Shown: positions 1 through 8,233, counted from the first letter of the stretch. The stretch is DNA of 26,586 bases from Candidatus Bipolaricaulota bacterium (GCA_027027485.1 JALVLL010000182.1:1-26586), one strand, 5' to 3'. Translations and numbers: made by a program. Notes: generated by a model from the letters alone, not told the origin.

Positions 1-286
1 GCACCAGGACCACCGAAAGCCCGGTGATGAGGCCCGACTTCTGGGCGGTGGTGTAGACGAGGCCCCAGGTCTGGAAGGCGTAACCGGCGAAGAGGAAAAG
101 GCCGAGGGCCAACCCCTGCTTCCAATCGCGGGGGCGGCGCGGCGCAAGAGGTAAGAAGATGAGGCTGGCGATGGCGAAGCGCAACGCGAGGAACCAAAGG
201 GGCGAAGTGTGCCCCATGGCCTCCTTCACCGGGACGAAGCTCCATCCCCAGATGGCGGTGGCGAGGAACAAAGCAAGGGTGGCCAT
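1..286 (-). CDS. EamA/DMT-family permease, N-terminal part
   Basis: Partial gene; the first 95 codons are visible and the rest lies beyond the left edge. The ATG at 286 is 4 bases after the ychF stop, so the two are probably co-transcribed. The start reads MATLALFLATAIWGWSFV, typical of the first helix of drug/metabolite transporters of the EamA family, followed by a short loop (KEAMGHTSP) and a second helix with the LRFAIASLIFLPL pattern. A third helix and the TTAQKSGLITGL segment at the start of helix 4 also fit the family. These are inner-membrane proteins of about 10 helices that usually export metabolites or amino acids. The substrate cannot be predicted. Confidence 0.8.
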   Translation of the reverse strand, partial: MATLALFLATAIWGWSFVPVKEAMGHTSPLWFLALRFAIASLIFLPLAPRRPRDWKQGLALGLFLFAGYAFQTWGLVYTTAQKSGLITGLSVVLV

Positions 287-290
287 GGGA

Positions 291-1379
291 TCAGGCGCAG
301 ATGAAGTGGATCACGTCCCCGTCCTGGACCTCGTAGTCGTGGCCCACCCGGCGCCACTTGCCCGCCTCCCGCAAGATCTTGTCGGAGCCTGCCTCCACGA
401 GCTCCTTCCAGGACACCACCTCGGCGAGGACGAAGCGATCGCGGAAGTCGGTGTGGATCTCGGCGCCGGCGTCGGGGGCCTTTGTCCCACGGGGGACGGT
501 CCAGGCGCGCACCTCCGGCCCCTCGATGGTGTAAAAGGTGACTAGATCCAGTAGCTCATACGCCGCCCGTACGAGCCGCACCAGGGCCGACTCGGAAAGC
601 CCCCACTCGGCCAGGTACGCCCGGCGCTCCTCCTCGCTCTCGGCGGCCTCGGCGATCTCAGCCTCGAGCCTCCCCCGGATCACCACATATCCAGCCCCGT
701 CCTCCCGGGCGATCTCGGCCACCTTACGGGTGTATTCGTTCTCCCCCTCGTCGCCGGTGTTCGCGACGTAAAGCACGGGCTTCGCGGTCAGGGGCTTTAG
801 GTCCTTCAAGAGCTCGAGCTCATCGGGCTTTAAGCCCATCTTGCGGATGGGGATGCCCTTTCCGATCCCCTCGATCAGCCGCTCGATCAGCGAGAGCTCC
901 TCCCGGGCGGCCTTGTCGCCCGTCTTCGCGACCTTCTCGATCCGGGCCTTTCTCCGCTCCAAGGTCTCGAGGTCCTTGAGGAGGAGCTCCGTCTCCACGA
1001 TCTCGATATCGCGGCGGGGATCGATATCGCCCGTGGGGTGAGGGATCTCGGGATCCGGGAAACAGCGGACAACATGGAGGATGGCGTCCACGCCCCTGAT
1101 CTCAGCGAGGAACTGGTTCCCCAGGCCCTCCCCCTGGGAGGCACCCTTAACCAGTCCCGCGATATCCACCACCTCGATGGCGGTGGGGACCTTCTTCTTC
1201 TCGGGGAAGAGCCTGTGGAGGGCATCGAGGCGGGGGTCGGGGACGGCGGCGATCCCGCGGTGGGGCTCGATGGTGCAGAAGGGGTAGGCCTCCACCTTCG
1301 CGCCCCCCGCGGTCAGGGCGTTGAATATGGTGGACTTCCCCGCGTTCGGAAGCCCAACGAGCCCGAAACTCTCAGGCAC
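291..1379 (-). CDS. ychF: Ribosome-associated GTPase/ATPase YchF
   Basis: A 362-residue protein, the normal length for YchF/Ola1, a universal Obg-family P-loop NTPase that binds ribosomes and prefers ATP in the characterised members. The P-loop GLPNAGKS lies at about residues 9-16. The switch/G3 region reads DIAGLVKGASQGEGLGNQFL, a YchF hallmark. A coiled-coil segment follows (LLLKDLETLERRKARIEK), and the C-terminal TGS domain contains FYTIEGPEVRAWTVPRGT and ends GDVIHFICA. The GTG start at 1379 has a GGGAGG box about 8 bases upstream. It sits 75 bases downstream of the radical SAM gene with no visible terminator between them, so read-through is likely. Confidence 0.97.
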   Translation of the reverse strand: MPESFGLVGLPNAGKSTIFNALTAGGAKVEAYPFCTIEPHRGIAAVPDPRLDALHRLFPEKKKVPTAIEVVDIAGLVKGASQGEGLGNQFLAEIRGVDAILHVVRCFPDPEIPHPTGDIDPRRDIEIVETELLLKDLETLERRKARIEKVAKTGDKAAREELSLIERLIEGIGKGIPIRKMGLKPDELELLKDLKPLTAKPVLYVANTGDEGENEYTRKVAEIAREDGAGYVVIRGRLEAEIAEAAESEEERRAYLAEWGLSESALVRLVRAAYELLDLVTFYTIEGPEVRAWTVPRGTKAPDAGAEIHTDFRDRFVLAEVVSWKELVEAGSDKILREAGKWRRVGHDYEVQDGDVIHFICA

Positions 1380-1454
1380 CCTATCGCCTCCCGGAAAGTC
1401 GATCGGCTAAGGATATCCGGGGCGCCCTCGATAACAAAACTTCCCAGGTCCGGA

Positions 1455-2510
1455 TCAATCCTCCAGGTGGTCGTAAAAGGCCCTGGGAGAGAGCTCCGGG
1501 AAGTCACCGTGGCGCACGAGGTGCCGGCGGATGTCAAGGCAAAGATGGCATTTCGAGACGTACCCCTCGGGGCGCTCGCGGTAACCGTGCTCCACCCCTA
1601 GCCGGTAAAGCTCGGAGATATCGGTGAGCAACGCCCGAACCACGGGAAAGGCTTCGAGATCAAGCCCACCCGAACAAAGCGCCTCCAGATCCCGCGCGTC
1701 GCCCAAGGAGATCCCGGCACAGAACCCCGGGACGAAGTTCAGGTAGTTGTCCACGTGTACGTGCCAGTCGCGGATAAGTTCCTGACGGCATGAGCTCCCG
1801 AAGAAGCTATGGGCCGGATACCTCGGGAAGAGATGTGCGAGCTTGTAGACAGCGCGGCCGCTCAAGAGGAGCTCACAGTAGGGCAGGGCCTCACCCACGC
1901 GGAGATATTCCTCGAAGGGGAGCGTCCCCTTTATCCCGAGCCGTGAAAACTCCGTGAAGAATACCCCTTGGTAAACCATGACGTTGCGGAGCCCGAAGAC
2001 CTCGAGGGCGATCCGCACCGCCCGCTCCGTCCGCTCGAAGGGAACGTGCTCGAGGAGGAACGGGTTGACGCTTATGAGGACTCCATTGAGACCAGCGTCC
2101 CGGAGTGCCCTGAAGCGATCCCTGGTTATGTGGTCGTTCACGCACCAGGTGGCGTTCGTTTCCACGAAGAGCGCGGGAATTCCGAGCTCCGCGGCGATCC
2201 CGACGAGCTCCAAAAGGAGCTCGAAATTCAAGAAGGGCTCGCCCCCGGTGAAGTGGAGTCCCTCGTTCACCCCCACCGGCGCACGGGGCGGGTAGCGTCC
2301 CCGCATGGAGGCGACGAGCTTCTCGAGGACGCGTTCCGCGTCGTCGCGGGGGATCCAGTCCGCCGGCCAGCGCGGGGAGGAAGCATAGAGACAATGGCGG
2401 CACGCCCCGCTACATTTGTAGGTAAGGAGAACTCCGGCTGAATAAGGCTTTGGAATCCTTAGAGTTACCATTTCCCTTGTTAATTTAGATAAAGTCGCCT
2501 GAAGTTCCAC
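1455..2510 (-). CDS. Radical SAM protein with SPASM-like C-terminus
   Basis: A 351-residue radical SAM enzyme. The CxxxCxxC motif for the SAM-binding 4Fe-4S cluster is C33, C37 and C40 (KCSGACRHC), and the GGEP motif follows at about 92-95 (HFTGGEPFLNFELL). Further Cys residues in the C-terminal third (GSSCRQEL, PGFCAG, SKCHLCLDIRR) with the DWHVHVDNYLNFVPGF segment suggest auxiliary-cluster binding of the SPASM or twitch type. The substrate is unknown: no small precursor peptide or obvious partner enzyme is adjacent. The start is GTG at 2510 with AAGGA 3 bases upstream; an internal ATG at 2473 would leave the SAM motif intact but has poorer spacing. It is divergent from the cyclitol operon and shares about 100 bases of control region with it. 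Confidence 0.88.
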   Translation of the reverse strand: MELQATLSKLTREMVTLRIPKPYSAGVLLTYKCSGACRHCLYASSPRWPADWIPRDDAERVLEKLVASMRGRYPPRAPVGVNEGLHFTGGEPFLNFELLLELVGIAAELGIPALFVETNATWCVNDHITRDRFRALRDAGLNGVLISVNPFLLEHVPFERTERAVRIALEVFGLRNVMVYQGVFFTEFSRLGIKGTLPFEEYLRVGEALPYCELLLSGRAVYKLAHLFPRYPAHSFFGSSCRQELIRDWHVHVDNYLNFVPGFCAGISLGDARDLEALCSGGLDLEAFPVVRALLTDISELYRLGVEHGYRERPEGYVSKCHLCLDIRRHLVRHGDFPELSPRAFYDHLED

Positions 2511-2534
2511 TTTTCCTTAAGCAAACTAAACGAT

Positions 2535-2550
2535 ATCCCCAATAGGGGAT
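2535..2550. promoter_or_regulatory. Inverted repeat abutting the -35 box
   Basis: ATCCCC-AATA-GGGGAT is a perfect 6+4+6 inverted repeat ending on the first base of the TTGACA -35 box. It lies between the divergent radical SAM gene and the aminotransferase operon. A similar CCCC-T-GGGG stands directly before the -35 box of the second cyclitol promoter (8256-8264). A protein-binding site is inferred; no protein is identified. Confidence 0.4.
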
Positions 2551-2578
2551 TGACAGCCGTTTTTTCCCTTATTAGAAT
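2550..2578 (+). promoter_or_regulatory. Sigma70-type promoter of the aminotransferase-transporter-iolG operon
   Basis: TTGACA at 2550-2555, a 17-base spacer, and TAGAAT at 2573-2578. Transcription would start near 2585, giving a leader of about 30 bases before the TTG start at 2615. A LacI-type palindrome overlaps the expected start site. Confidence 0.75.
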
Positions 2579-2583
2579 GGCGC

Positions 2584-2597
2584 TGGTAACGTTTTCA
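2584..2597. promoter_or_regulatory. LacI-family-type operator at the transcription start
   Basis: TGGTAACGTTTTCA is an imperfect palindrome with the TG..AACGTT..CA pattern of LacI/GalR-family operators. Its centre is 12.5 bases after the last base of the -10 box, a position where a bound repressor would block transcription. The second site at 8301-8310 has the same distance. No LacI-family gene is in the window. Confidence 0.6.
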
Positions 2598-2614
2598 AGA
2601 AAGGGGGAGTTTAC

Positions 2615-3943
2615 TTGGGCCATCTTGCGATTAACGGAGGTTCTCCTCTTGTTCCGAAAGATAAATTAACTCCCTGGCCGATTTTGACCTCGAAAGATCG
2701 GGAGTACGTGAATCAGGTACTGGATTCGGGCATCCTCGCCGGTGCTTTTGCCCCCCATGTTAAGGCCCTTCAAGAGGAGTTCGCCGATTATCTCGGGATC
2801 AAATACTGCATCGCCGTAAACAGCGGCACCGCCGCCCTCCACATGGCGGTGGCCGCCGCCGGGATCGGCCCGGGAGACGAGGTGATAACCAGTGCCTTCT
2901 CCTTCCTGGCTTCGGCCACTGCTCCCATGCACCAGGGGGCCATCCCCGTATTTGTGGACATCGACCCGAGAACCTACAACATGGACCCCGCAAAGATCGA
3001 GGAGAAGATCTCTGATAACACCAGGGCCATCATCGCCGTCCACATCCAGGGCCTGCCCGCGGATATGGACGAGATTCGGGCCATTGCGGAAAAATATGAC
3101 CTTATCCTCATAGAGGACGCGGCCCAGGCCGCCGGGGCAGAATACAAGGGGAAGAAGGCGGGAACCCTAGGGGATATCGCCGCCTTCAGCCTGAACCAAA
3201 CCAAGAACTTCCAGGCCGGCGAAGGGGGGCTTTTCGTCACCGACGACAAGGAGTACTGGCTCCGGGCCGATATGGTGCGCATGTTCGGCGAACAGGTGCG
3301 CGAAAAGGAACGGAGATCCTACGTTGCCCATACCCTGGGATGGAACTACCGCATGCCGGAGCTCACCGCCGCCATCGCCCGGGCACAGCTGGAACGCTTG
3401 GACGAGATCAACGAAAACGCGCGTCGTAACGCACGAATCCTCAACGCGGTGCTGGAGGAGCTCGATGGAATTGAGCCGCCGTACTGCCCCCCCGATCGGA
3501 CCCACATCTACCACAAGTACCGCGCTCGCCTACGTCCCGAAGCACTCGGGATAAAAGAGAAGGACACCGTGTTCCGCGACAAGGTCCTCTTGGCCCTACA
3601 GGCCGAAGGGGTTCCGGCGGTGCTGTGGCAGACCTTCCCGTTGCCCGCAAATCCCCTCTTCCAAAAGAAAGAAGGGTTCGGAAAGGGTTTCCCGTGGAGT
3701 TTTCCCGGAGCAAGGGATATCCGATACGATCCCTCCGAATATCCCGAGACCGTAAAGCTCCTTAACTCGTCCATCGTCATTGGCTCGGAGCGCTATCCCA
3801 TCTTCGCCCAATCGGCGGAAACCGTGGAGGCTTGGGGGGAGGCGATCCGCAAGGTGTTCCGGAACCTCGACGAGGTCCTGGAGGCAGTGGAGCTTCCCGA
3901 GGAAGCGGCCTTTGGCCTCGGGGAGATCACCTCCCTGCGATAA
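2615..3943 (+). CDS. DegT/DnrJ/EryC1/StrS-family PLP aminotransferase
   Basis: A 442-residue fold-type I PLP enzyme of the DegT (sugar/cyclitol aminotransferase) family. The predicted Schiff-base lysine is K197 in NQTKNFQAGEGG, the PLP-ring Asp is D168 in LIEDAAQAAG, and the cofactor-phosphate loop is NSGTAALHMA at 69-78. Length is slightly above the family norm of about 370-430. The start is TTG at 2615 with GGGGGAG 5 bases upstream; no ATG or GTG fits as well. It is first in an operon with a sugar-type ABC importer and an inositol-dehydrogenase-like protein. Family members include scyllo-inosose aminotransferases of aminocyclitol pathways, so an amino-inositol/keto-inositol interconversion is a reasonable inference. 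The family is broad and the true substrate could be another keto-sugar. Confidence 0.9.
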   Translation: MGHLAINGGSPLVPKDKLTPWPILTSKDREYVNQVLDSGILAGAFAPHVKALQEEFADYLGIKYCIAVNSGTAALHMAVAAAGIGPGDEVITSAFSFLASATAPMHQGAIPVFVDIDPRTYNMDPAKIEEKISDNTRAIIAVHIQGLPADMDEIRAIAEKYDLILIEDAAQAAGAEYKGKKAGTLGDIAAFSLNQTKNFQAGEGGLFVTDDKEYWLRADMVRMFGEQVREKERRSYVAHTLGWNYRMPELTAAIARAQLERLDEINENARRNARILNAVLEELDGIEPPYCPPDRTHIYHKYRARLRPEALGIKEKDTVFRDKVLLALQAEGVPAVLWQTFPLPANPLFQKKEGFGKGFPWSFPGARDIRYDPSEYPETVKLLNSSIVIGSERYPIFAQSAETVEAWGEAIRKVFRNLDEVLEAVELPEEAAFGLGEITSLR

Positions 3944-4017
3944 CGGAAAGGGGGTGGTAACCAGGAAAGAAAAACCGTTTCGGGGATCAACCAAACCTAA
4001 AAAGGAGGGTGAGTGTC

Positions 4018-5442
4018 GTGAAAAAGTGGTTGGTGTTGGGGCTTGGGCTTTTGTTTGTCGGGATCACCGGGCTCGCCGCGGAAAAACCGTTTGAGGGGGT
4101 CACCATCACCGTGGCGGTCCACTCCGGACACCACGCCACCCCCTGGTACATGGAGGCCAAGAACATCAAAGATCTTTTAGGCATCACCTTGAACGTGGTG
4201 GAAATCAGCCCAGAAGAGATGTACTCCCGTGAGCTCCTCGAGCTTTCCGCCCGCACCGGGGCGTTCGACATCGTGCAGTACAACTCCGCCTGGATCGGTG
4301 ACTTCGAGCCGTATCTCGTGCCGCTCGATGATTTCATCATCAAGACCGGTGATGATTTCGCTTTCGGCGACTATCTCCCCGGGTTCCGCAACTTCCACAA
4401 CATGTGGGGCGGCAAGATCTACTCCGTGACCCTGGACGGTGACACCTTCTTGCTCTATTACCGCAAGGATCTCTTCGAGAACCCGGAGGAAAGGGCCGCC
4501 TTTAAGGCCAAGTACGGGTATGAGCTTCCCGATCCGCCCAAGACCTGGGATCAGGTGGTGGACCTGGCGGAGTTCTTCACCCGCAAGAAGGGCGAGAAGC
4601 TCGCTGGAAGCGTTCTCACCAAGGACTTCTACGGTTATGCCGATCAGGCCAAGCGCGGCCGCGTGTATTACTGGTACCTCTTCCGCTACATCCCCTTCAG
4701 CGCCCCCAACCCCCACTACTTCGATCCCGAGACCATGGAGCCCCTGATCAACTCCCCCGCCGCCGTGGCGGCCTTGGAGAACATGAAGGAGCTCCTCAAG
4801 TACTCGCCGCCGGGCGTGCTCGGATGGGAGTGGGACGAGCTCTTCAACGCCGCCATGAAGGATGGTCGGGTAGCCATGTGGATCCACTGGCCCGACGAGG
4901 GACGCCGCTTCAGCGAGCTTGCTCCCTTGCCGGTGAAGAATCCCCCTGAACCCAAGCTGGGAGTTGCCCCCACCCCGGGCGTGATCAAGGACGGCGTGTA
5001 CTACCAGTACACCCTGGTGGACTCCGCTTGGGTGGCCTCCATCTGCGCGGATAGCAAACATAAGGATGCGGCTTGGGCCGTACTCAACTACATGTTCGGC
5101 GCCGGTGCGGTGAGCCTGAAGTGGGTCATGAGCCCCGAGAGCGGTTGGGACCCGAACCGCTACTCCCACGTGAACTCCCCGCTTTGGCGCGCCAAGGTCC
5201 CCGGCATCGATAAGTTCCTGGACACCGAGGTCCAGGCGATGCAGCACGGCTTCCCCTGCCTCAAGATCCCCGGTGCCTTCGAGTACATGGACAAGCTCGA
5301 CCTCTATATCTCCAAGTACCTGGCCGGGGAAATCGCTACCGCGCAGGAGGCCCTGGACAAGGTCGCCGCGGAGTGGAACAAGATCACCGAGCGCTTCGGG
5401 CGCGAGTCCCAGAAGGAGTTCTACGCCAAACTGTGGCAATAA
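4018..5442 (+). CDS. Sugar ABC transporter substrate-binding protein, CUT1 type
   Basis: A secreted family-1 extracellular solute-binding protein of 474 residues. The N-terminus has a short basic start (KK), a hydrophobic core and an AA cleavage region near residue 21 (GITGLAA). There is no lipobox Cys, so it is periplasmic or held in another way. Typical landmarks are FDIVQYNSAWIGDFEPYLVPLDDFI and the internal TWDQVVDLAEFF and GRVAMWIHWPDEG segments. GTG at 4018 is chosen over GTG at 4009 because the GGAGG at 4004-4008 touches 4009 but is 9 bases from 4018. It lies 74 bases after the aminotransferase. The ligand is probably a cyclitol or its phosphate or amino derivative, judged from neighbours only. 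Confidence 0.9.
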   Translation: MKKWLVLGLGLLFVGITGLAAEKPFEGVTITVAVHSGHHATPWYMEAKNIKDLLGITLNVVEISPEEMYSRELLELSARTGAFDIVQYNSAWIGDFEPYLVPLDDFIIKTGDDFAFGDYLPGFRNFHNMWGGKIYSVTLDGDTFLLYYRKDLFENPEERAAFKAKYGYELPDPPKTWDQVVDLAEFFTRKKGEKLAGSVLTKDFYGYADQAKRGRVYYWYLFRYIPFSAPNPHYFDPETMEPLINSPAAVAALENMKELLKYSPPGVLGWEWDELFNAAMKDGRVAMWIHWPDEGRRFSELAPLPVKNPPEPKLGVAPTPGVIKDGVYYQYTLVDSAWVASICADSKHKDAAWAVLNYMFGAGAVSLKWVMSPESGWDPNRYSHVNSPLWRAKVPGIDKFLDTEVQAMQHGFPCLKIPGAFEYMDKLDLYISKYLAGEIATAQEALDKVAAEWNKITERFGRESQKEFYAKLWQ

Positions 5443-5456
5443 TCCCCCACGAAAGG

Positions 5457-5495
5457 AAGGGCGGGTGGGCCGAGGCGTGGCCCCCCGCCCTTTTT
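5457..5495 (+). terminator. Intercistronic terminator-like hairpin (attenuator)
   Basis: AAGGGCGGG(T)GGGCC at 5457-5471 pairs with GGCCCCCCGCCCTT at 5479-5492, with one bulged T and a 7-base loop, followed by a run of five T (5491-5495). It lies between the binding protein and the first permease, 24 bases before the next ATG. Partial termination or 3'-end protection here would raise the binding protein over the permeases, as is common in sugar ABC operons. Full termination is unlikely because no promoter is evident before the permease. Confidence 0.75.
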
Positions 5496-5518
5496 ATACT
5501 CGCCCGGGGAGCTGAAGG

Positions 5519-6382
5519 ATGACTAGGCGCAGACGCGGCCCGATACTCTTGGTTCTGCCCACAATGGTGATCTTGGTTTTAGTGGTCATCTTCCCCATGA
5601 TCTATTCCCTCACGGTGAGCTTCCGCTTCTACGACCTCCGGGTACCCCGACATCCCTTTGTGGGTTTCGAGAACTATATTCGCCTGTTTACCGACCCCCG
5701 GTTCCACAACGCGTTGAGAGTGACGGGGCTTTTGCTTCTAGGCGAGCTTGCACTACAGTTCCCCATCGGTTTCGGCCTCGCGCTCCTTCTTGCACGTAAG
5801 TTCTGGGGGAAGAAGGTCGTCCAACCCATACTCCTCATCCCCATGATGATCACCCCGGTGGTAGTTGGGTATATGGGGAGGTTGCTCTTCGAGACCCGCT
5901 CCGGTCCTATTAATTATTTCCTCAACCTCATGGGACTCCCTGGTGCCCTTTGGCATACCTCGGCCAACACCGCCCTCCTCACCGTGATCCTCCTGGATAC
6001 ATGGCAATGGACTCCCTTTATGATGGGGGTGCTGTTGGCAGGGTTAGTCTCCTTGCCCCCCGAACCATACGAGAGCGCCAAGGTGGATGGTGCTTCGAGC
6101 CTTCAGATATTCTGGTATCTGACCCTTCCCCTCCTCAAGCCCGTGATCGCGTTGGTGATCATTATGAGATCGTTGGCGATCCTTCAGACCTTCGACATCA
6201 TCTACGTCCTCACTATGGGGGGACCCGGCACCGCCACCGAGACCATCGGGATCTACACCTACCTTATTGGGTTCCGTTACTGGGACATAGGCCAGGCCTC
6301 CAGCGCCGCCTGGGTCCTGGCCATCATGTTGTCAATAGGGGTCACCATCTTCCTAAGAATGATGGGAAGGGAGCGGAGATGA
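5519..6382 (+). CDS. ABC transporter permease, MalF-like (CUT1)
   Basis: A 287-residue inner-membrane permease with six predicted helices, beginning LLVLPTMVILVLVVIFPMIY. The EAA loop that contacts the ATPase is PPEPYESAKVDGASSLQIFW followed by YLTLPLLKP. The motif TMGGPGTATETIGIYTY near the C-terminus is typical of MalF/UgpA-like subunits. The ATG at 5519 has GGGGAG at 5506-5511 as its SD. Its stop overlaps the next start as ATGA (6379-6382), so the two permeases are translationally coupled. Confidence 0.95.
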   Translation: MTRRRRGPILLVLPTMVILVLVVIFPMIYSLTVSFRFYDLRVPRHPFVGFENYIRLFTDPRFHNALRVTGLLLLGELALQFPIGFGLALLLARKFWGKKVVQPILLIPMMITPVVVGYMGRLLFETRSGPINYFLNLMGLPGALWHTSANTALLTVILLDTWQWTPFMMGVLLAGLVSLPPEPYESAKVDGASSLQIFWYLTLPLLKPVIALVIIMRSLAILQTFDIIYVLTMGGPGTATETIGIYTYLIGFRYWDIGQASSAAWVLAIMLSIGVTIFLRMMGRERR

Positions 6383-7203
6383 ACTTGCGCACACGCAAGA
6401 TATTTTCGCAGACAATAACCTATATCTTGATAGGGATTGCGCTGATCTTTACCCTGTTCCCCATTTACTGGATGCTCCTCACATCATTCCAGCCTTCGGA
6501 TGAACTCATGCAATCCCCGCCGCGGTTCATCACCTCACGGCCCACGTTGGAACATTGGCGCTTCGCCATCGAGAACAAGTGGCGATATTTCATCAACAGC
6601 CTGATCATATCTTCCTCGGCCACGGCGATCGCCATCTTGGTTGGGTCTCTGAGTGGATACGCGTTCGCACGCTACCGGGTGGGGGGAGACACTCTTCCCT
6701 TCTGGATCCTCTCCTTGAAGTTCTTTCCCCCTATCGCCGCCGCGGTTCCTTTCTTTTTGATGATGAACAGGTTACACCTTTTGGACACCCATATCGCGGT
6801 GATCATCCCCCATCTCATCATCACCATCCCGTTCGCGGTGTGGATGATAAAAGGCTTCGTGGCCGAGGTCCCCCGGGAGCTGGAGGAGGCTGCCATGATC
6901 GACGGATGCTCCCATTTGGGTGTTATCCGACGGGTGACGCTCCCTCTCATCGCCCCGGGTATCGTGGTGACGGCGCTCTTCTGCTTCATCTGGTCATGGA
7001 ACGACTTCCTTTTCGCGTTGATCCTCACCCGGAGCCATGCCATGACACTGCCGGTGGCCATCGCGGGGATGCGTGAGGCCCATGGGCTGATGTGGGGGGC
7101 GGTCTCGGCCACTGCGGCGATGGCCACCTTACCGGTGCTCCTTATGGCGATCGTGTTGCAGAAGTACATCGTGCGTGGGCTGGCGTTAGGCGCCGTGAAA
7201 TAA
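6379..7203 (+). CDS. ABC transporter permease, MalG-like (CUT1)
   Basis: A 274-residue permease partner of the preceding protein. It starts at the ATG overlapping the previous stop; in-frame sequence further upstream is a shadow of that gene. The N-terminal helix ends in the family motif FTLFPIYWMLLTSFQ. The EAA loop is RELEEAAMIDGCSHLGVIRR followed by VTLPLIAPG, and the C-terminus ends LQKYIVRGLALGAVK as in other CUT1 MalG-type subunits. With the first permease it would form the channel for the 4018-5442 binding protein. No ATP-binding subunit follows, so a shared MsmX/MalK-like ATPase encoded elsewhere must energise it. Confidence 0.95.
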   Translation: MNLRTRKIFSQTITYILIGIALIFTLFPIYWMLLTSFQPSDELMQSPPRFITSRPTLEHWRFAIENKWRYFINSLIISSSATAIAILVGSLSGYAFARYRVGGDTLPFWILSLKFFPPIAAAVPFFLMMNRLHLLDTHIAVIIPHLIITIPFAVWMIKGFVAEVPRELEEAAMIDGCSHLGVIRRVTLPLIAPGIVVTALFCFIWSWNDFLFALILTRSHAMTLPVAIAGMREAHGLMWGAVSATAAMATLPVLLMAIVLQKYIVRGLALGAVK

Positions 7204-7216
7204 GGAGGGCTGGGAA

Positions 7217-8233
7217 ATGGGGGGAACATTGAAATTCGGATTGATCGGGGCCGGAAGGATCGGAAGGCTCCACGCCGAAAACATCGTTCGCCATATCCCG
7301 GAGGCGGAGCTCATCTGGGTCGCCGATGTGGTGGAGGAAGCCGCGGCGAAGCTCGCCCGCGAGCTCGGCGTCGTCCGCTGGGGAAAGGACTACGAAGCGG
7401 TGTTGGATGACCCCGAAGTGGACGCGGTGCTCATCTGCACAAGCACCGACACCCACGCCCGCATCATCCGGGATGCCGCCGCGGCGGGGAAACATATCTT
7501 CTGCGAAAAGCCCCTGGCCCTGGATCTTGGGGAGATAGACCGCGCGTTGGAGGCGGTGGAGAAGGCCGGGGTGATCCTCCAGGTGGGCTTCCACCGCCGC
7601 TTCGACCCCAATTTCCGCCGCCTGAAGGAGATGCTCGCGGAGGGGACGATCGGAAGGCCCTGGCTCCTCAAGATCACAAGTTACGACCCCGCCCCACCCC
7701 CTTTGAGTTACGTAAAGGTCTCCGGCGGGATCTTCCTCGATATGACCATCCACGACTTCGATATGGCACGGTTCCTCCTGGGAGAGGTGGAGGAGGTCTA
7801 CGCCGCAGGATCGGTGCTCGTGGACCCCGAGATCGGGGTGGCCGGGGATGTGGATACCGCCGTGGTCACCCTCGTGTTCGAAAGCGGCGCTTTAGGGGTG
7901 ATCACCAACTGCCGCAAGGCTTCTTACGGCCACGACCAGAGGATAGAGGTACTGGGCGAGAAAGGGGGCCTTTTCGCCGAGAATCCCCTTCCCCACACCG
8001 CGCTTTTTGCCGATGAGGGGGGTTATCGATCGGCGCCGCTCCACTATTTCTTCATGGAGAGATATCGCGAGGCATACATCGCCGAGATGAAGGCCTTCGT
8101 GGAGGCGGTGCGGGAGGGGAAGGTTCCTCCCGTCACGGGACGCGACGGCAAAATCCCCGTGGTGATGGGTTACGCGGCGAAAAGGTCCCTTAAGGAGCGC
8201 CGCCCGGTGAAGCTTTCAGAGATTACCGGCTGA
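7217..8233 (+). CDS. iolG: Inositol 2-dehydrogenase-like Gfo/Idh/MocA oxidoreductase (IolG)
   Basis: A 338-residue NAD(P)-dependent dehydrogenase of the Gfo/Idh/MocA family. The Rossmann motif GAGRIG is at residues 11-16, and EKPL at 97-100 contains the catalytic Lys (K98). D175 and H179 in GIFLDMTIHDFDMARFL match the spacing of the Asp/His pair of characterised myo-inositol dehydrogenases (Lys97, Asp172, His176 in B. subtilis IolG). It would oxidise myo-inositol to scyllo-inosose, the first step shared by all bacterial inositol pathways. AGGAGG at 7203-7208 serves the ATG at 7217. It is the last gene of the first unit, 13 bases after the permease. Family members are promiscuous, so the exact cyclitol is an inference from the iolM, iolN and iolO neighbours. 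Confidence 0.85.
   Translation: MGGTLKFGLIGAGRIGRLHAENIVRHIPEAELIWVADVVEEAAAKLARELGVVRWGKDYEAVLDDPEVDAVLICTSTDTHARIIRDAAAAGKHIFCEKPLALDLGEIDRALEAVEKAGVILQVGFHRRFDPNFRRLKEMLAEGTIGRPWLLKITSYDPAPPPLSYVKVSGGIFLDMTIHDFDMARFLLGEVEEVYAAGSVLVDPEIGVAGDVDTAVVTLVFESGALGVITNCRKASYGHDQRIEVLGEKGGLFAENPLPHTALFADEGGYRSAPLHYFFMERYREAYIAEMKAFVEAVREGKVPPVTGRDGKIPVVMGYAAKRSLKERRPVKLSEITG

Noticed and set aside
4177..5439. Open frame of 420 codons on the minus strand
   Set aside because: It is a shadow of the sugar-binding protein gene with no domain, SD or promoter.
5950..6378. In-frame extension upstream of the MalG-like permease
   Set aside because: The extension is a shadow of the first permease; the ATGA overlap at 6379 gives the normal permease length and N-terminus.
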